39,121 nucleotides of DNA from Fidelibacterota bacterium (GTDB taxonomy: Bacteria; Fidelibacterota; Marinisomatia; SCGC-AAA003-L08; JACNLC01): positions 1 through 39,121 of the forward strand of contig JAJRUW010000050.1 in the NCBI GenBank assembly GCA_024277615.1, read 5' to 3'. The notes under the pieces were generated by a model. The model was not told where the DNA came from, did not search any database, and saw nothing but the letters and a program-made list of their open reading frames with translations. Below, piece after piece: positions 31,056-39,121 of this stretch. Position numbers and translations under genes: made by a program. Position 1 is the first letter of the stretch. Every line of letters starts with the position of its first letter.

Positions 31056-32255
31056 TTAGTCCCGCCGCCGCTCAAGTTTATGTACCAGGCGCTGCAGACG
31101 ATGCCTGAGTTCGGCTACTAATTTACTGTTTACCGGTGAAAGCCCGTTTTCAATTGCCAGAGCTTTGCCGGTGAGTTCACAGGCGCGGCGATATTCTTTT
31201 TCTCGGTGTTCAGCCAATTTTGCCAGTTCGATACAGGCATAGGTCTTGTTATTCAGCACGGCAGTTTCCCAGAGCCTGCGGGATTCAGCCCGCCGCCCAC
31301 AGCGTTTATACAGGAAGGAGAGTTCCCGGGTACTTTGAGAAACGGCAATACCCTGTTCAATGCAGGCGCTGTATAACACCCGGGCTGACTCCAACGCTCC
31401 CATATCAGCCAGCAGTCGGGCAACCCCAGGAAGAAAAACTCTGTCATCGGCTGTGAGTGTATGTGGCTTGTCCAGAGCCCGACTGATCAGGGTCAGCAGC
31501 AGTACCATGCTCACCATATCGAAGCGGTTGTGATAAAAAACATTGATCAGCGGGGCGAACTCCCTGGTCTGCAAATATTCAAAATAAAGTTGTGGAATCT
31601 TTGAACCGGGCACATCCGTTGCCGGGTTACGACCACTGTGCAGAATGTAAGCTTCCAGCTGCCCCAGCGAACAACCGGGAAGTGTCCGGCCCCAGAACCT
31701 GCGTGACAGCGGCAGCAGATCCAAATGTGGCAGGGTACGGGGGTTGAAATCTGCCCCCTGAATAATCCAGCGGGTCTCCAGCAGGGGCAGATCATAACTC
31801 TTGCCGTTGAAGCTCACCAACGCCGTAAATTGTCGAAACTTTTCTGTTAATATTCTCACCAGTTCGGGTTCTCCCGCCGGATCGGTTAAAAAATAATGTT
31901 CAATTATGAACTCTCCGGCTGCGAAAAATCCCAGCCCCACCATGAATGCCAGGGTTCCCGTTCCCCCTGAAAGGCCGGTGGTTTCAGTATCGATGAAGAG
32001 CAGGTCCTCGACGCATATTTTCTCCCGGTCAAAGCCGGCCAGGCGCAAGAGATAGGGCGACACCTCCGGTACAAGTAATTTACGTTTGAGACCTGGCATG
32101 GAGTCGGCAGTCGCTGTAACCGTAGCGAGATAGACCAGTTTATCGGGTGAACAGTAATTTCCGTCCAGCAAGCTGTGGATGGGTATCCCGGCGGTGTTGC
32201 GTATCGGTTTTTCCGCCGGCAGCTCCCCTTTGATGAGATAATCCAGTTTGCTCAT
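31056..32255 (-). CDS. MrfB/YprB-like DEDD exonuclease with C-terminal TPR-like helices
   Basis: 399 residues. The RNase H-like 3'-5' exonuclease core runs from about residue 80 to 255: FIDTETTGLSGGTGT (Asp89, Glu91), SFNGKSYDLPLLETR (Asp155) and YHNRFDMVSM (His242, Asp246), the complete DEDDh set. Residues about 280-399 form paired helices resembling tetratricopeptide repeats (ALESARVLYSACIEQG onward). In B. subtilis MrfB (YprB) with the helicase MrfA (YprA) repairs mitomycin C damage independently of UvrABC. Here the start codon lies one base after the stop of a MrfA-like helicase, strongly supporting the same pairing. Confidence 0.86.
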   Translation of the reverse strand: MSKLDYLIKGELPAEKPIRNTAGIPIHSLLDGNYCSPDKLVYLATVTATADSMPGLKRKLLVPEVSPYLLRLAGFDREKICVEDLLFIDTETTGLSGGTGTLAFMVGLGFFAAGEFIIEHYFLTDPAGEPELVRILTEKFRQFTALVSFNGKSYDLPLLETRWIIQGADFNPRTLPHLDLLPLSRRFWGRTLPGCSLGQLEAYILHSGRNPATDVPGSKIPQLYFEYLQTREFAPLINVFYHNRFDMVSMVLLLTLISRALDKPHTLTADDRVFLPGVARLLADMGALESARVLYSACIEQGIAVSQSTRELSFLYKRCGRRAESRRLWETAVLNNKTYACIELAKLAEHREKEYRRACELTGKALAIENGLSPVNSKLVAELRHRLQRLVHKLERRRD

Positions 32256-32256
32256 T

Positions 32257-34797
32257 TCAAGCAGGTTCTTGATCTGATGCCGTTGAGGCAGCCGTTAGAT
32301 ATTTCAGCATCTGAGCCACAGGTGCTTTGGCTCCCACGCCGTTTTCAGCTTCCGGACCTACACAGGCAGGACAGCCGCTCCGGCATTCGCAGTCACTGAC
32401 AACCTCCAGTCCCCGATTGAACAGCCCTTCCAACAGAGAGTATAATTTTTCACTCAGCCCCACACCTCCCGGGGCGCTGTCGTAAAAGATTACGGCGGGC
32501 TGATCTTCACATATTGCGGACCTCGCTTCGCCGAATATGTGAAGATCCGTACCGGAACACAAGAGGGAAAAAGGTGCCAGACGCCCGAGGAGATACGTCA
32601 GTCCTGCCAGACCGCTCTGAATATATATCTGTTTTTCCGCCGCAGTGTGGCAGACCGGGCAGAGAGAAATGAGGTTTTCAGGCCGATTGGCCAGCGCTGA
32701 CGACGAAAAAGACCGCAAGGGAAGTTTATGATGGACATGTAGAGTGCTGTTTTTAGCTGATTCCCCACAGTTTGTACAGCGGTATCGGTCACGCTCACGT
32801 ATGCTGGCTGCAAGGTCCTCCCAGCCGTGACCGTAACGGTTGGCGTCATTGTTCCAAAGTTTTTCCTGTCTAAGTCTGTTCACGAGTTCCACGCCAAGGA
32901 CAAACCAGCAGCCTGCGGTGATCAGTTGAGACGGTGGCAGATCCAGTTCTTCCCGCCCCAGCAGTTCCCGCATATGCCATTTCAGTTTTTTAAAGCCCGT
33001 GACCCGGGTTTCAACTTTAAGCTGTCCTGCAAACTTCTCCCATTCCCGAAATCGTTGATGCTCATAAGTTTCCATCAATTCAAAACGTGTATCACAGACA
33101 GCCTGGGTGTAATAGGAGAGCTGGAACGGTTTTAAAGAAACCGTTTTCTTCTCCAGGTTCAAAGAACTTACCTGGTAAGATTCACCATTGTGCAGATAGA
33201 CGGCTCCCGGATGAGTAAACCAGAAAGCGCTGTCACGATCAATGAGACCAACGACGTTCTCTGCGTTCTGCAGGATATATGTGTCTGATGCTGCCGTACG
33301 CAGTGAAATTTCATTGGCCGGATAGCCGTCGGACGCCCAGAACCAGGTCTGACGGGATTTGTGAACCCTGCCGATCTTTTCCAGCAGCTGCATGAACTCC
33401 CGGACCTTTTGGGCGCACAGATTCCCAAAGGATTCTCCCTCTGTAAAAGCTTTTTCAAAAATGGCACATTGCAGATGCCGGAGAAGAATGTAGGGGTTGT
33501 CCGGATTGATCAGGGCCTGTTCAGGGTTGCGGTCAAGCAAATATTCAGGATGTTTTACCAGATACTGATCCATCAGGCCGCCGGAGGCTACAAAAATGGC
33601 CAGTGAACGGCGGCCCTTGCGCCCGGCCCGGCCGGTCTGCTGTTTCGTTGAGGTGATGCTGCCGGGGTATCCACTCATGATAACCGTGTCTATTCCGCCA
33701 ATATCAATACCAAGTTCCAGGGCATTGGTGGTCACCACAGTGCGGATCTCTCCCCGGCGCAGCTTTTGCTCGATATCCCGTCGTTCATGTGGCAGATATC
33801 CGCTGCGATAGCCGCAGACCAGCCCTTTCTCTCCGACTCTGTTACGGAGTTCGGTGAGCAGCAATTCCACGGCTTTGCGTGTATGGGCGAAGATCAGAGT
33901 CTGTCCCTTCGTTCGGAGCAGCTTGCGGGCAAGACGCAGGGACTCCTCGGCAGCCGGCCGGCGGATTCCCAATTCCCGGTTAACCAGTGGTGGATTGTAA
34001 ATCAAAAAATGCTTTTCACCGCATGCTGAAGTATTTTTTTCAACTGTTGCAAACTTTACCTCAAACAATTTTTCAACGAATTCCCGGCCGCCCGTGAGTG
34101 TGGCGGATGTGACTATAAAGTGGGGATTGCTGTGATAAATCCCGGCGATACGTTGAAAACGCCGCAGGACATTGGCAAAATGAGAGCCGAAGACCCCATG
34201 GTACATGTGCACTTCGTCCACTACGACATATTTGAGATTTTTGAAGAAACCGGCCCAGCGGGTATGATGCGGTAATATGCCCAGATGCAGCATATCCGGG
34301 TTCGAAAACACGAAGGCCGCCTTATTACGAACGGCCTCCCGCCGGCCTGCCGGCAGATCGCCGTCATATACACCCATCGTTCCGGCACCTTTTATCCCGG
34401 AGGCACCCAACAGCTTCTGCAGGTTTTCTTTCTGATCATTACCCAGAGCCTTTGTTGGGAAAAGCAGCAGCGCCCGGGTAGCGGGAGCTTCCAAAAACTG
34501 ATTCAGCAGCGGTAGTTGATAGCACAGGGATTTGCCACTGGCCACACCCGTGCTGATGAGAGTATGCTGCCCGGAGGCAATATGCGCCAGAGCTTCCCGC
34601 TGATGAACATACAGGTTTTTAATTCCCGTTTCGCACAGGGCTCTGACCAATACCGGATGCAGCGAGTCCGGCAACTTTGTAAAGGTGGCTGATTCGATTT
34701 TTTTGACGGAATGTGTGGTAATGTTGCCCGCCAGAGAAGCATCTTCAAGGATTTGCTCTAATTGAGAAAAGGTCATTTCTGTTGTCGGATTCTGCAT
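32257..34797 (-). CDS. MrfA/YprA-like DEAD/DEAH helicase with an HNH-type insertion
   Basis: 846 residues. Helicase core: Walker A STGVASGKS (82-90), DEVH (194-197), SAT (231-233) and motif VI QQTGRAGR (386-393). The C-terminal DUF1998/MrfA region ends in the four-cysteine cluster CECRSGCPAC (803-812), typical of MrfA. Between about 668 and 720, inside that region, is an HNH-type zinc module: CTNC (674-677), HVHHKLP (His687/689/690), then N708 and CPVCH (713-717). MrfA itself unwinds DNA 3'-5' at mitomycin adducts. The HNH insertion could add DNA cutting or only zinc-stabilised binding; it is not part of the standard family plan as I know it. MrfB-like gene follows after one base. Confidence 0.87.
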   Translation of the reverse strand: MQNPTTEMTFSQLEQILEDASLAGNITTHSVKKIESATFTKLPDSLHPVLVRALCETGIKNLYVHQREALAHIASGQHTLISTGVASGKSLCYQLPLLNQFLEAPATRALLLFPTKALGNDQKENLQKLLGASGIKGAGTMGVYDGDLPAGRREAVRNKAAFVFSNPDMLHLGILPHHTRWAGFFKNLKYVVVDEVHMYHGVFGSHFANVLRRFQRIAGIYHSNPHFIVTSATLTGGREFVEKLFEVKFATVEKNTSACGEKHFLIYNPPLVNRELGIRRPAAEESLRLARKLLRTKGQTLIFAHTRKAVELLLTELRNRVGEKGLVCGYRSGYLPHERRDIEQKLRRGEIRTVVTTNALELGIDIGGIDTVIMSGYPGSITSTKQQTGRAGRKGRRSLAIFVASGGLMDQYLVKHPEYLLDRNPEQALINPDNPYILLRHLQCAIFEKAFTEGESFGNLCAQKVREFMQLLEKIGRVHKSRQTWFWASDGYPANEISLRTAASDTYILQNAENVVGLIDRDSAFWFTHPGAVYLHNGESYQVSSLNLEKKTVSLKPFQLSYYTQAVCDTRFELMETYEHQRFREWEKFAGQLKVETRVTGFKKLKWHMRELLGREELDLPPSQLITAGCWFVLGVELVNRLRQEKLWNNDANRYGHGWEDLAASIRERDRYRCTNCGESAKNSTLHVHHKLPLRSFSSSALANRPENLISLCPVCHTAAEKQIYIQSGLAGLTYLLGRLAPFSLLCSGTDLHIFGEARSAICEDQPAVIFYDSAPGGVGLSEKLYSLLEGLFNRGLEVVSDCECRSGCPACVGPEAENGVGAKAPVAQMLKYLTAASTASDQEPA

Positions 34798-34917
34798 TTA
34801 TTTTCGGGAAACAATCCGGATTTCGCATCGGATATGGGCAGAAATTTAAAGCAACTTACCGGGAGGAAACAGATGTTTTGCAGTTCCAGGAGCTGAAAAC
34901 AGATGCCTTTCAGAGAT

Positions 34918-34935
34918 ATCCTGTGTTTACAGGAT
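34918..34935. repeat. Perfect 7-bp inverted repeat upstream of the mrfA-like gene
   Basis: ATCCTGT and ACAGGAT separated by GTTT, about 120 bases upstream of the helicase start and 67 bases past the nhaA stop. There is no T run, so it resembles an operator more than a terminator. The CTGT/ACAG half-sites recall LexA boxes, but the spacing is 4 rather than 8. Confidence 0.4.
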
Positions 34936-35001
34936 TGAACGTAATCAACGATTTTACAGTTCTGTTACGTAGTTCAGTGTTCACCCGGCATCAAATTTAT
35001 T

Positions 35002-36159
35002 TCAACTCTTTTTCAAGATCAGATAACCGATAATACCGGACATAAAAGATGCTGCCAGTATCGCCAGTTTATCAGTGTACTGAAAAAGAGTATCATCTGC
35101 AAATGCAAGTGAAACAATAAATAAACTCATTGTAAAGCCAATACCCGTTAAAACGGAAACACCATAAAGCTGCCTCCAATTGCTGCCAGCGGGTAATTTC
35201 GCAAGTTTCAGTTTTATGGCCACCCAGCTGAAGCCGAAGACACCTAATTGCTTGCCAAGAAATAACCCCAGCATAATTCCCAAGGGTACGGGTCCTGACA
35301 TTTGCCTAAGAGAGATGTCGGTGAAATTCACGCCTGCATTCACAAAAGCAAATAGCGGTAAAATCAGGAAGGCCACCCAAAAATGCAAACCGTGCTCTAT
35401 CTCTTTAAGGGGTGAAACGGTCTGCCCGCGCTCATCTTTGGCCTTGAGAGGAATGGTAAATGCCAGAGCTACACCGGCCAAAGTTGCATGGACACCTGAT
35501 TTAAGGACGCTTATCCACAGGATTGTCCCGATAATGAAGTAAGCGGCTTTTTTAATGACGCCAAACTTGTTCAGCATAATTAATAAAACCAGACAAACAA
35601 GCGCAATGACAATTGATGTCGTGTACAGCTCGGCTGTATAAAAAACAGCAATTATTACGATTGCCCCTAAATCATCGATGATGGCCAGAGCCATTAGAAA
35701 CACTTTAAGAGAAAGGGGGACCCGGGATCCCAATAACGATAAAATCGCTAACGCAAAAGCAATGTCCGTTGCTGTGGGTATTGCCCAGCCCCTGATGGCA
35801 ATGGAGTTATCGGCATTAAACGCCAGATAGAAAATAGCAGGAACAAGCATACCGCCAATGGCGGCAATGCCGGGTAGTGCCGCCTGGTTCAGAGATGACA
35901 AATGACCCTCAAGAATTTCTCGTTTAACTTCCAAACCGATTAATAAAAAGAAGATGGCCATTAAACCGTCATTGACCCAGTGATAGAGTGATTTATCGAG
36001 ATGCAAAGCACCGACCCTTATCGCTACCGGAATATGCAGGAAGGATTGATACAACGGTGATATAAATGTGTTGCTTAAGATAAGCGCCAAAATTGTTGCA
36101 GAGATCAACAATATCCCGCTGGCCGATTCTTTATGAATAAATTCTTCTATTGTTTTCAT
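35002..36159 (-). CDS. nhaA: Na+/H+ antiporter NhaA
   Basis: 385-residue inner-membrane antiporter that expels sodium in exchange for protons. It has the usual length and about 12 helices. The ion-binding aspartates are present: Asp132 in PTATDIAFALAIL and Asp162/Asp163 in LAIIDDLGAI, aligning with E. coli 133, 163 and 164. Other family blocks are FFLLIGLEVKREI, LPLFAFVNAGV and the C-terminal VLTGIGFTMSLFI. The gene stands alone, with 197 bases to the next upstream gene. The leader shows no structure I can name. Its presence fits a saline or marine habitat but does not prove one. Confidence 0.96.
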   Translation of the reverse strand: MKTIEEFIHKESASGILLISATILALILSNTFISPLYQSFLHIPVAIRVGALHLDKSLYHWVNDGLMAIFFLLIGLEVKREILEGHLSSLNQAALPGIAAIGGMLVPAIFYLAFNADNSIAIRGWAIPTATDIAFALAILSLLGSRVPLSLKVFLMALAIIDDLGAIVIIAVFYTAELYTTSIVIALVCLVLLIMLNKFGVIKKAAYFIIGTILWISVLKSGVHATLAGVALAFTIPLKAKDERGQTVSPLKEIEHGLHFWVAFLILPLFAFVNAGVNFTDISLRQMSGPVPLGIMLGLFLGKQLGVFGFSWVAIKLKLAKLPAGSNWRQLYGVSVLTGIGFTMSLFIVSLAFADDTLFQYTDKLAILAASFMSGIIGYLILKKS

Positions 36160-36356
36160 TTATGTCCTGATTTAATAACAAATGACAATGGCCTGAATGT
36201 CATCGTGTACATGGCCGATTCTTTCAGACGGGTCAATATCAACAGCCGTTAGCCGGAAGAAGTTGAAATTTAACTATCCAAGAGCTTAATGGATTTATCC
36301 GGCGACGGCCGTCTGTTGTCCGTCAGAGGGTTGGCTGCTTTTTTTAACAAAGGGAA

Positions 36357-36680
36357 TCATTTTTCACTATATCCTGTAATCCATTTCCCTGCAGCCCAAC
36401 CTATTATCAAACCCCCAATAACCCCGACGGCGATGATGGAAGCATAAACATATGTAACAATGGCATCGGGCAGACTGACCATAAAACCGACAATCGCCCC
36501 CATCAGCCACATGGGCAGTGATACATGAATGAGTGGAATGATAAAGCCGATGGCAAACCTGTTCAAGAAAGCTGCAAGCATGGCAAGGGTTTTGCCAGGT
36601 ATATCGAGCGGCAGCATCATCAATACATCGACAATGCCAAAAACAAGACCGCAAATGAGAGAAAACAGGAACGGATTCAT
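36357..36680 (-). CDS. Small four-helix membrane protein of unknown function
   Basis: 107 residues, almost entirely hydrophobic. Four predicted helices: FLFSLICGLVFGIVDVLMML, MLAAFLNRFAIGFIIPLI, LPMWLMGAIVGFMVSLPDA and a glycine-rich last one (IIAVGVIGGLIIGWAAGKW). The ATG at 36680 is preferred (AAGGGA about 14 bases upstream). The frame stays open to 36800, but that would add a non-membrane leader running almost to the upstream stop. I do not recognise a family. It lies 106 bases downstream of the outer-membrane protein gene on the same strand, after a strong hairpin. Confidence 0.6.
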   Translation of the reverse strand: MNPFLFSLICGLVFGIVDVLMMLPLDIPGKTLAMLAAFLNRFAIGFIIPLIHVSLPMWLMGAIVGFMVSLPDAIVTYVYASIIAVGVIGGLIIGWAAGKWITGYSEK

Positions 36681-36746
36681 ACTTTGCTGCAATTTCCCTT
36701 GAGCAATCGTCGGTTTGGTCACGGATTGAAACAGGGTAAAGTGAAG

Positions 36747-36776
36747 CGGGGGAATGAGCAGAAACCCATCCCCCCG
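36747..36776 (-). terminator. Strong hairpin downstream of the outer-membrane protein gene
   Basis: A 10-bp stem with one mismatch (36747-36756 with 36767-36776, mostly G:C) and a 10-base loop, starting about 10 bases after the stop codon. Only a weak U-bearing stretch follows (CTTCACTTT), so it may be a partial terminator or a 3'-end-stabilising structure before the small membrane gene. Confidence 0.5.
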
Positions 36777-36786
36777 TTGTAAAAAG

Positions 36787-38037
36787 TTATTTCCTGCCAA
36801 ACAGATAATAAATATCGGCCGTACCGCCGAGGGTACCCCAATCTCCGTTAAAGATCATCTGCGGACCAGCCGTCCAAAACATCTGATTCAGCGAAATATC
36901 AATATACAGGTTACCATAATTGGCTCCCCATCCAGTGGAGAGATCATAATATCCGCCTTGTCCGATGGCCGTATCTTTGGTTTCATCCATCAGGTCACCG
37001 GCAGTATCGGTATAGGTTGATTTGTTACGGTAGAAGATATTGATACCACTCTCAAGGCCAAACCTGAAGTGTCCGAATTTATGATCCGTTTCAAAACCCA
37101 CATTGCAATTGGGGCCTCCCACGACGAACTGACTGCCCGTCTGTTCAGTTTCAGCAATTTTATCAGTAGTAGTGCCGGAGATAAAACTAATATCCGCCCC
37201 CAGAGCATAAAACAGGACGGCACCCCCCGCCACGGATACCTGGTTAAAGAGGTTTATGTCACCGTTCACATAAATATTAGAGTTGTTCAGATCTTCCCGG
37301 TCAACTGAAGAATCATCTCCTTCAAGACTGGAAAATTGGGATTTTGAACCCCACCAATCGAACAGTATGTTGGCATAGAGTGTAGCAAATCGAATTCCCA
37401 TAATATCCATTTCATGGGGTCGGCGGAGGCGTCCGCCCAATGCCACATCAGTCGTCGATGCCGAGCCCTCACCGCCATAGTAGTCTCCGGGCTGATGGTA
37501 GTTGAAAGTTCCGTTTGGGGACCAGTTGCCCCACATTGATCGTATGGAGTGGTAGTTGATCGATCCGGGGCCGCGTGAAAATCCGCCATATACGGCCAGC
37601 TCGTTACTCCCGCTGTTCCAGCCGTAAATACCATTCAGGGCAAAGTCAGTGTATTTATTTGACCCCTCCTGCGGATTCGAAATATCGTTCACTTCGGAGT
37701 GGTTCATTGTATTGAATTTGAATTCAAAACCCACTGCCCGGTTTTCACCCAGGGAATGAATGGCAGTTATGAAATTATCTTCATACATTCTGCCGCTGGC
37801 GATTCCCCAGCGTTTTTCGGGGGTGCCCAGGGTGAACATGAATTGAGTATTTTCATTGCCAACACCCTGGATGTACAGCAGATTATGCTGTGGCAGCACC
37901 TGCGGGAAAAAATACAGGTTCTGTACATCACCGCGAATCATAGGTGCGAAGTTTCCCAGAGATTCAACACGGTTCCCCGTAGCAAACAGGGTAGTGGAAA
38001 TGATCAAGATTAAGTAAATAAAAGTAGATCGTCTCAT
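36787..38037 (-). CDS. Predicted beta-barrel outer-membrane protein
   Basis: 416 residues with a signal peptide (FIYLILIISTTLFATG). The rest is a series of amphipathic beta strands with alternating aromatic and polar residues (for example AVGFEFKFNTM, TDFALNGIYGW, GHFRFGLESGINIFY). It ends in an aromatic-rich strand, GGTADIYYLFGRK, near the C terminus as in many barrels. AAGGAG lies about 6 bases before the ATG. No specific transport family is recognised. Folding would depend on SurA-like factors such as those encoded at 5.9-8.8 kb. It is divergent from the histone deacetylase gene. Confidence 0.75.
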   Translation of the reverse strand: MRRSTFIYLILIISTTLFATGNRVESLGNFAPMIRGDVQNLYFFPQVLPQHNLLYIQGVGNENTQFMFTLGTPEKRWGIASGRMYEDNFITAIHSLGENRAVGFEFKFNTMNHSEVNDISNPQEGSNKYTDFALNGIYGWNSGSNELAVYGGFSRGPGSINYHSIRSMWGNWSPNGTFNYHQPGDYYGGEGSASTTDVALGGRLRRPHEMDIMGIRFATLYANILFDWWGSKSQFSSLEGDDSSVDREDLNNSNIYVNGDINLFNQVSVAGGAVLFYALGADISFISGTTTDKIAETEQTGSQFVVGGPNCNVGFETDHKFGHFRFGLESGINIFYRNKSTYTDTAGDLMDETKDTAIGQGGYYDLSTGWGANYGNLYIDISLNQMFWTAGPQMIFNGDWGTLGGTADIYYLFGRK

Positions 38038-38143
38038 CGAGGTCTCCTTATTTGATTTTATTTATGATAAGGTAATTAATTGAAACCAAAAGCCGGATGG
38101 AACTTACTCAATTAACCACAAAAGTTCATAGATTTTTATTTTA

Positions 38144-38161
38144 CCCGCATTGCCGTGCGGG
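38144..38161 (+). other. Hairpin in the leader of the histone deacetylase gene
   Basis: CCCGCA (38144-38149) and TGCGGG (38156-38161) with a 6-base loop; a second small stem GCCTT/AAGGC lies at 38198-38212. Both are in the 192-bp gap before the start at 38230. No riboswitch class is recognised. Confidence 0.35.
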
Positions 38162-38229
38162 GTTTGTCTGTATTTGCCAGGGAGGGTAATTTTACAAGCC
38201 TTCAAAAAAGGCAGTTTACAGGAGGAAAT

Positions 38230-39121
38230 ATGCTCACAGTGTTCTATGATCAACGCTGCCTGCTGCACGATACGGGTGTCGGGCATCCCGAGAGAGCGGA
38301 GCGTCTCACCGCCTGCACAACGGCCCTGCAGGGGTCATCAGCAGCAAGCGAATTATCCTGGCAGGCTGCGGAACCGGTTACCGACAGTCGGCTGTTAAGA
38401 GTTCATTCCCGGTCGTACATCGAACGGGTCAGGGCATTCTGTAAAGCCGGCGGAGGCTATCTCGACCCGGATACACCAGTCTGCGGATAAAGCTTTGCGG
38501 CGGCCAAACTCAGTGCGGGTGCCTGGCTGAAGGCCCTGGAAACGGTAGCGAATGACGGGCAGTCAGCCCTGGTCCTCTCACGGCCTCCCGGGCACCATGC
38601 AGAGGGCGACAGGGCTATGGGTTTTTGCCTGTTTTCAAACTGTGCTCTGGCTGCCGTCAATGCTGTTGAGGAAGGTCTTGCAAAGCGTGTCTTCATCCTG
38701 GATTGGGATGTGCACCACGGTAACGGAACCCAGCGAATCGTGGAAAAATACAGATCAATAAACTATTGTTCGCTTCACCAATACCCTTTTTACCCCGGCA
38801 CCGGAGCCGCCGACGAGCGGGGATATTACCGGAATGTATTGAACATACCTCTTCCGGCAGGGAGTGGCCGGCCTGAATACCTGCAGTCAATGCGTCGGCA
38901 GGTCATCCCTTATCTGAAAACCCTTGAGCCGGATCTGCTATTGATCAGCTGCGGATTTGATGCCGCCCAAAATGATCCTCTGGGTGGGATGAATCTCCTC
39001 CCGGAGGATTTTGCCGAAATGCTTTACAACTGCCTTGAATACATACCGAAAGTGTTAGTAGGGCTTGAGGGGGGCTACGACATACAAACTCTGGGAGAAG
39101 CAACCGTTGCAGTTACGGAGA
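38230..39121 (+). pseudogene. Class II histone deacetylase-family (AcuC/acetylpolyamine deacetylase-like) gene with in-frame stop, 3' end cut
   Basis: Starts at ATG 38230 behind an excellent AGGAGG. The family pattern runs through one frame: HDTGVGHPERAERL, LRVHSRSYIERV, LDPDTPVCG, then TAA (38488-38490). In the same frame it continues with SFAAAKLSAGAW, RPPGHHA (catalytic His pair), DWDVHHGNGTQ (zinc Asp and His), GFDAAQNDPLGG (zinc Asp) and EGGYD (Tyr). It reaches the window edge still open. Every catalytic residue is intact after the stop and no frameshift is needed, so a single substitution explains the break. Without readthrough the product is only 86 residues. It may be a recent nonsense mutation or a sequence error. 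Known members deacetylate small molecules such as polyamines, or proteins. Confidence 0.85.

Noticed and set aside
34918-34935. Classical LexA/SOS box
   Set aside because: The half-sites are 4 bases apart, not 8, and no matching site is seen before the dinB operon.
36160-36356. Na+ or Li+ riboswitch in the nhaA leader
   Set aside because: Riboswitches are known upstream of some nhaA genes, but I cannot identify the conserved elements by eye; an Rfam covariance search would decide.

Overview
The window reads as a chromosomal segment from a diderm (two-membrane) bacterium. Signs are two secreted SurA/PpiC-type folding factors, a predicted beta-barrel outer-membrane protein, and a GldA/GldF/GldG-like ABC cluster with a secreted dockerin-tagged protein. 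Together these suggest the Fibrobacterota-Chlorobi-Bacteroidota (FCB) side of the tree, possibly a Marinimicrobia-like lineage. That placement is an inference from gene content, not from a marker-gene tree. Sampled lines look AT-rich on the left (about 33-40% GC in mnmE and dnaN) and GC-richer from gyrB rightward (about 53-57%).

Left part (1-17.8 kb, all genes on +): the 3' part of mnmE, then mnmG, mfd and two periplasmic peptidyl-prolyl isomerases. A 232-bp AT-rich gap with two perfect DnaA-box matches follows, then dnaN, recF, a DciA-like DUF721 gene, gyrB, gyrA, yggS, a short purine-nucleoside-phosphorylase-like gene and a haemolysin III-family membrane gene. The dnaN-recF-gyrB-gyrA order and the DnaA boxes point to an origin-proximal region, although dnaA is not present. 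A 16-bp parS-like palindrome (2826-2841) lies at the start of mfd and supports this. mfd is split by a -1 frame change at an A7 run.

Middle (17.8-26.2 kb): panC and panB on -, converging on the haemolysin III gene. Next is a large secreted protein with a C-terminal pair of dockerin-like calcium repeats (-). Divergent from it is a four-gene + operon: ABC ATPase, permease, GldG-like auxiliary protein and DUF4340 protein. A YaaA-family gene follows, then a bidirectional terminator shared with a tRNA-Thr(CGU) gene on -.

Right part (26.3-34.8 kb, all on -): a cluster of DNA-damage genes. The first operon runs SbcD/Mre11-like phosphoesterase, PD-(D/E)XK nuclease fused to an XPD/DinG-type Fe-S helicase, then DNA polymerase IV, with overlapping ends. 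The second is a MrfA/YprA-like helicase and a MrfB/YprB-like exonuclease one base apart. The MrfA-like protein carries an HNH-type module inside its C-terminal region, which I consider the most unusual domain arrangement in the window.

Far right: nhaA, a 107-residue membrane protein and a beta-barrel protein on -. A divergently transcribed class II histone-deacetylase-like gene on + runs off the window and is interrupted by an in-frame TAA.

The two broken genes (mfd, histone deacetylase) each need only one base to repair, so sequencing or assembly error remains a live explanation for both. I see no insertion sequences, prophage, CRISPR array or rRNA.
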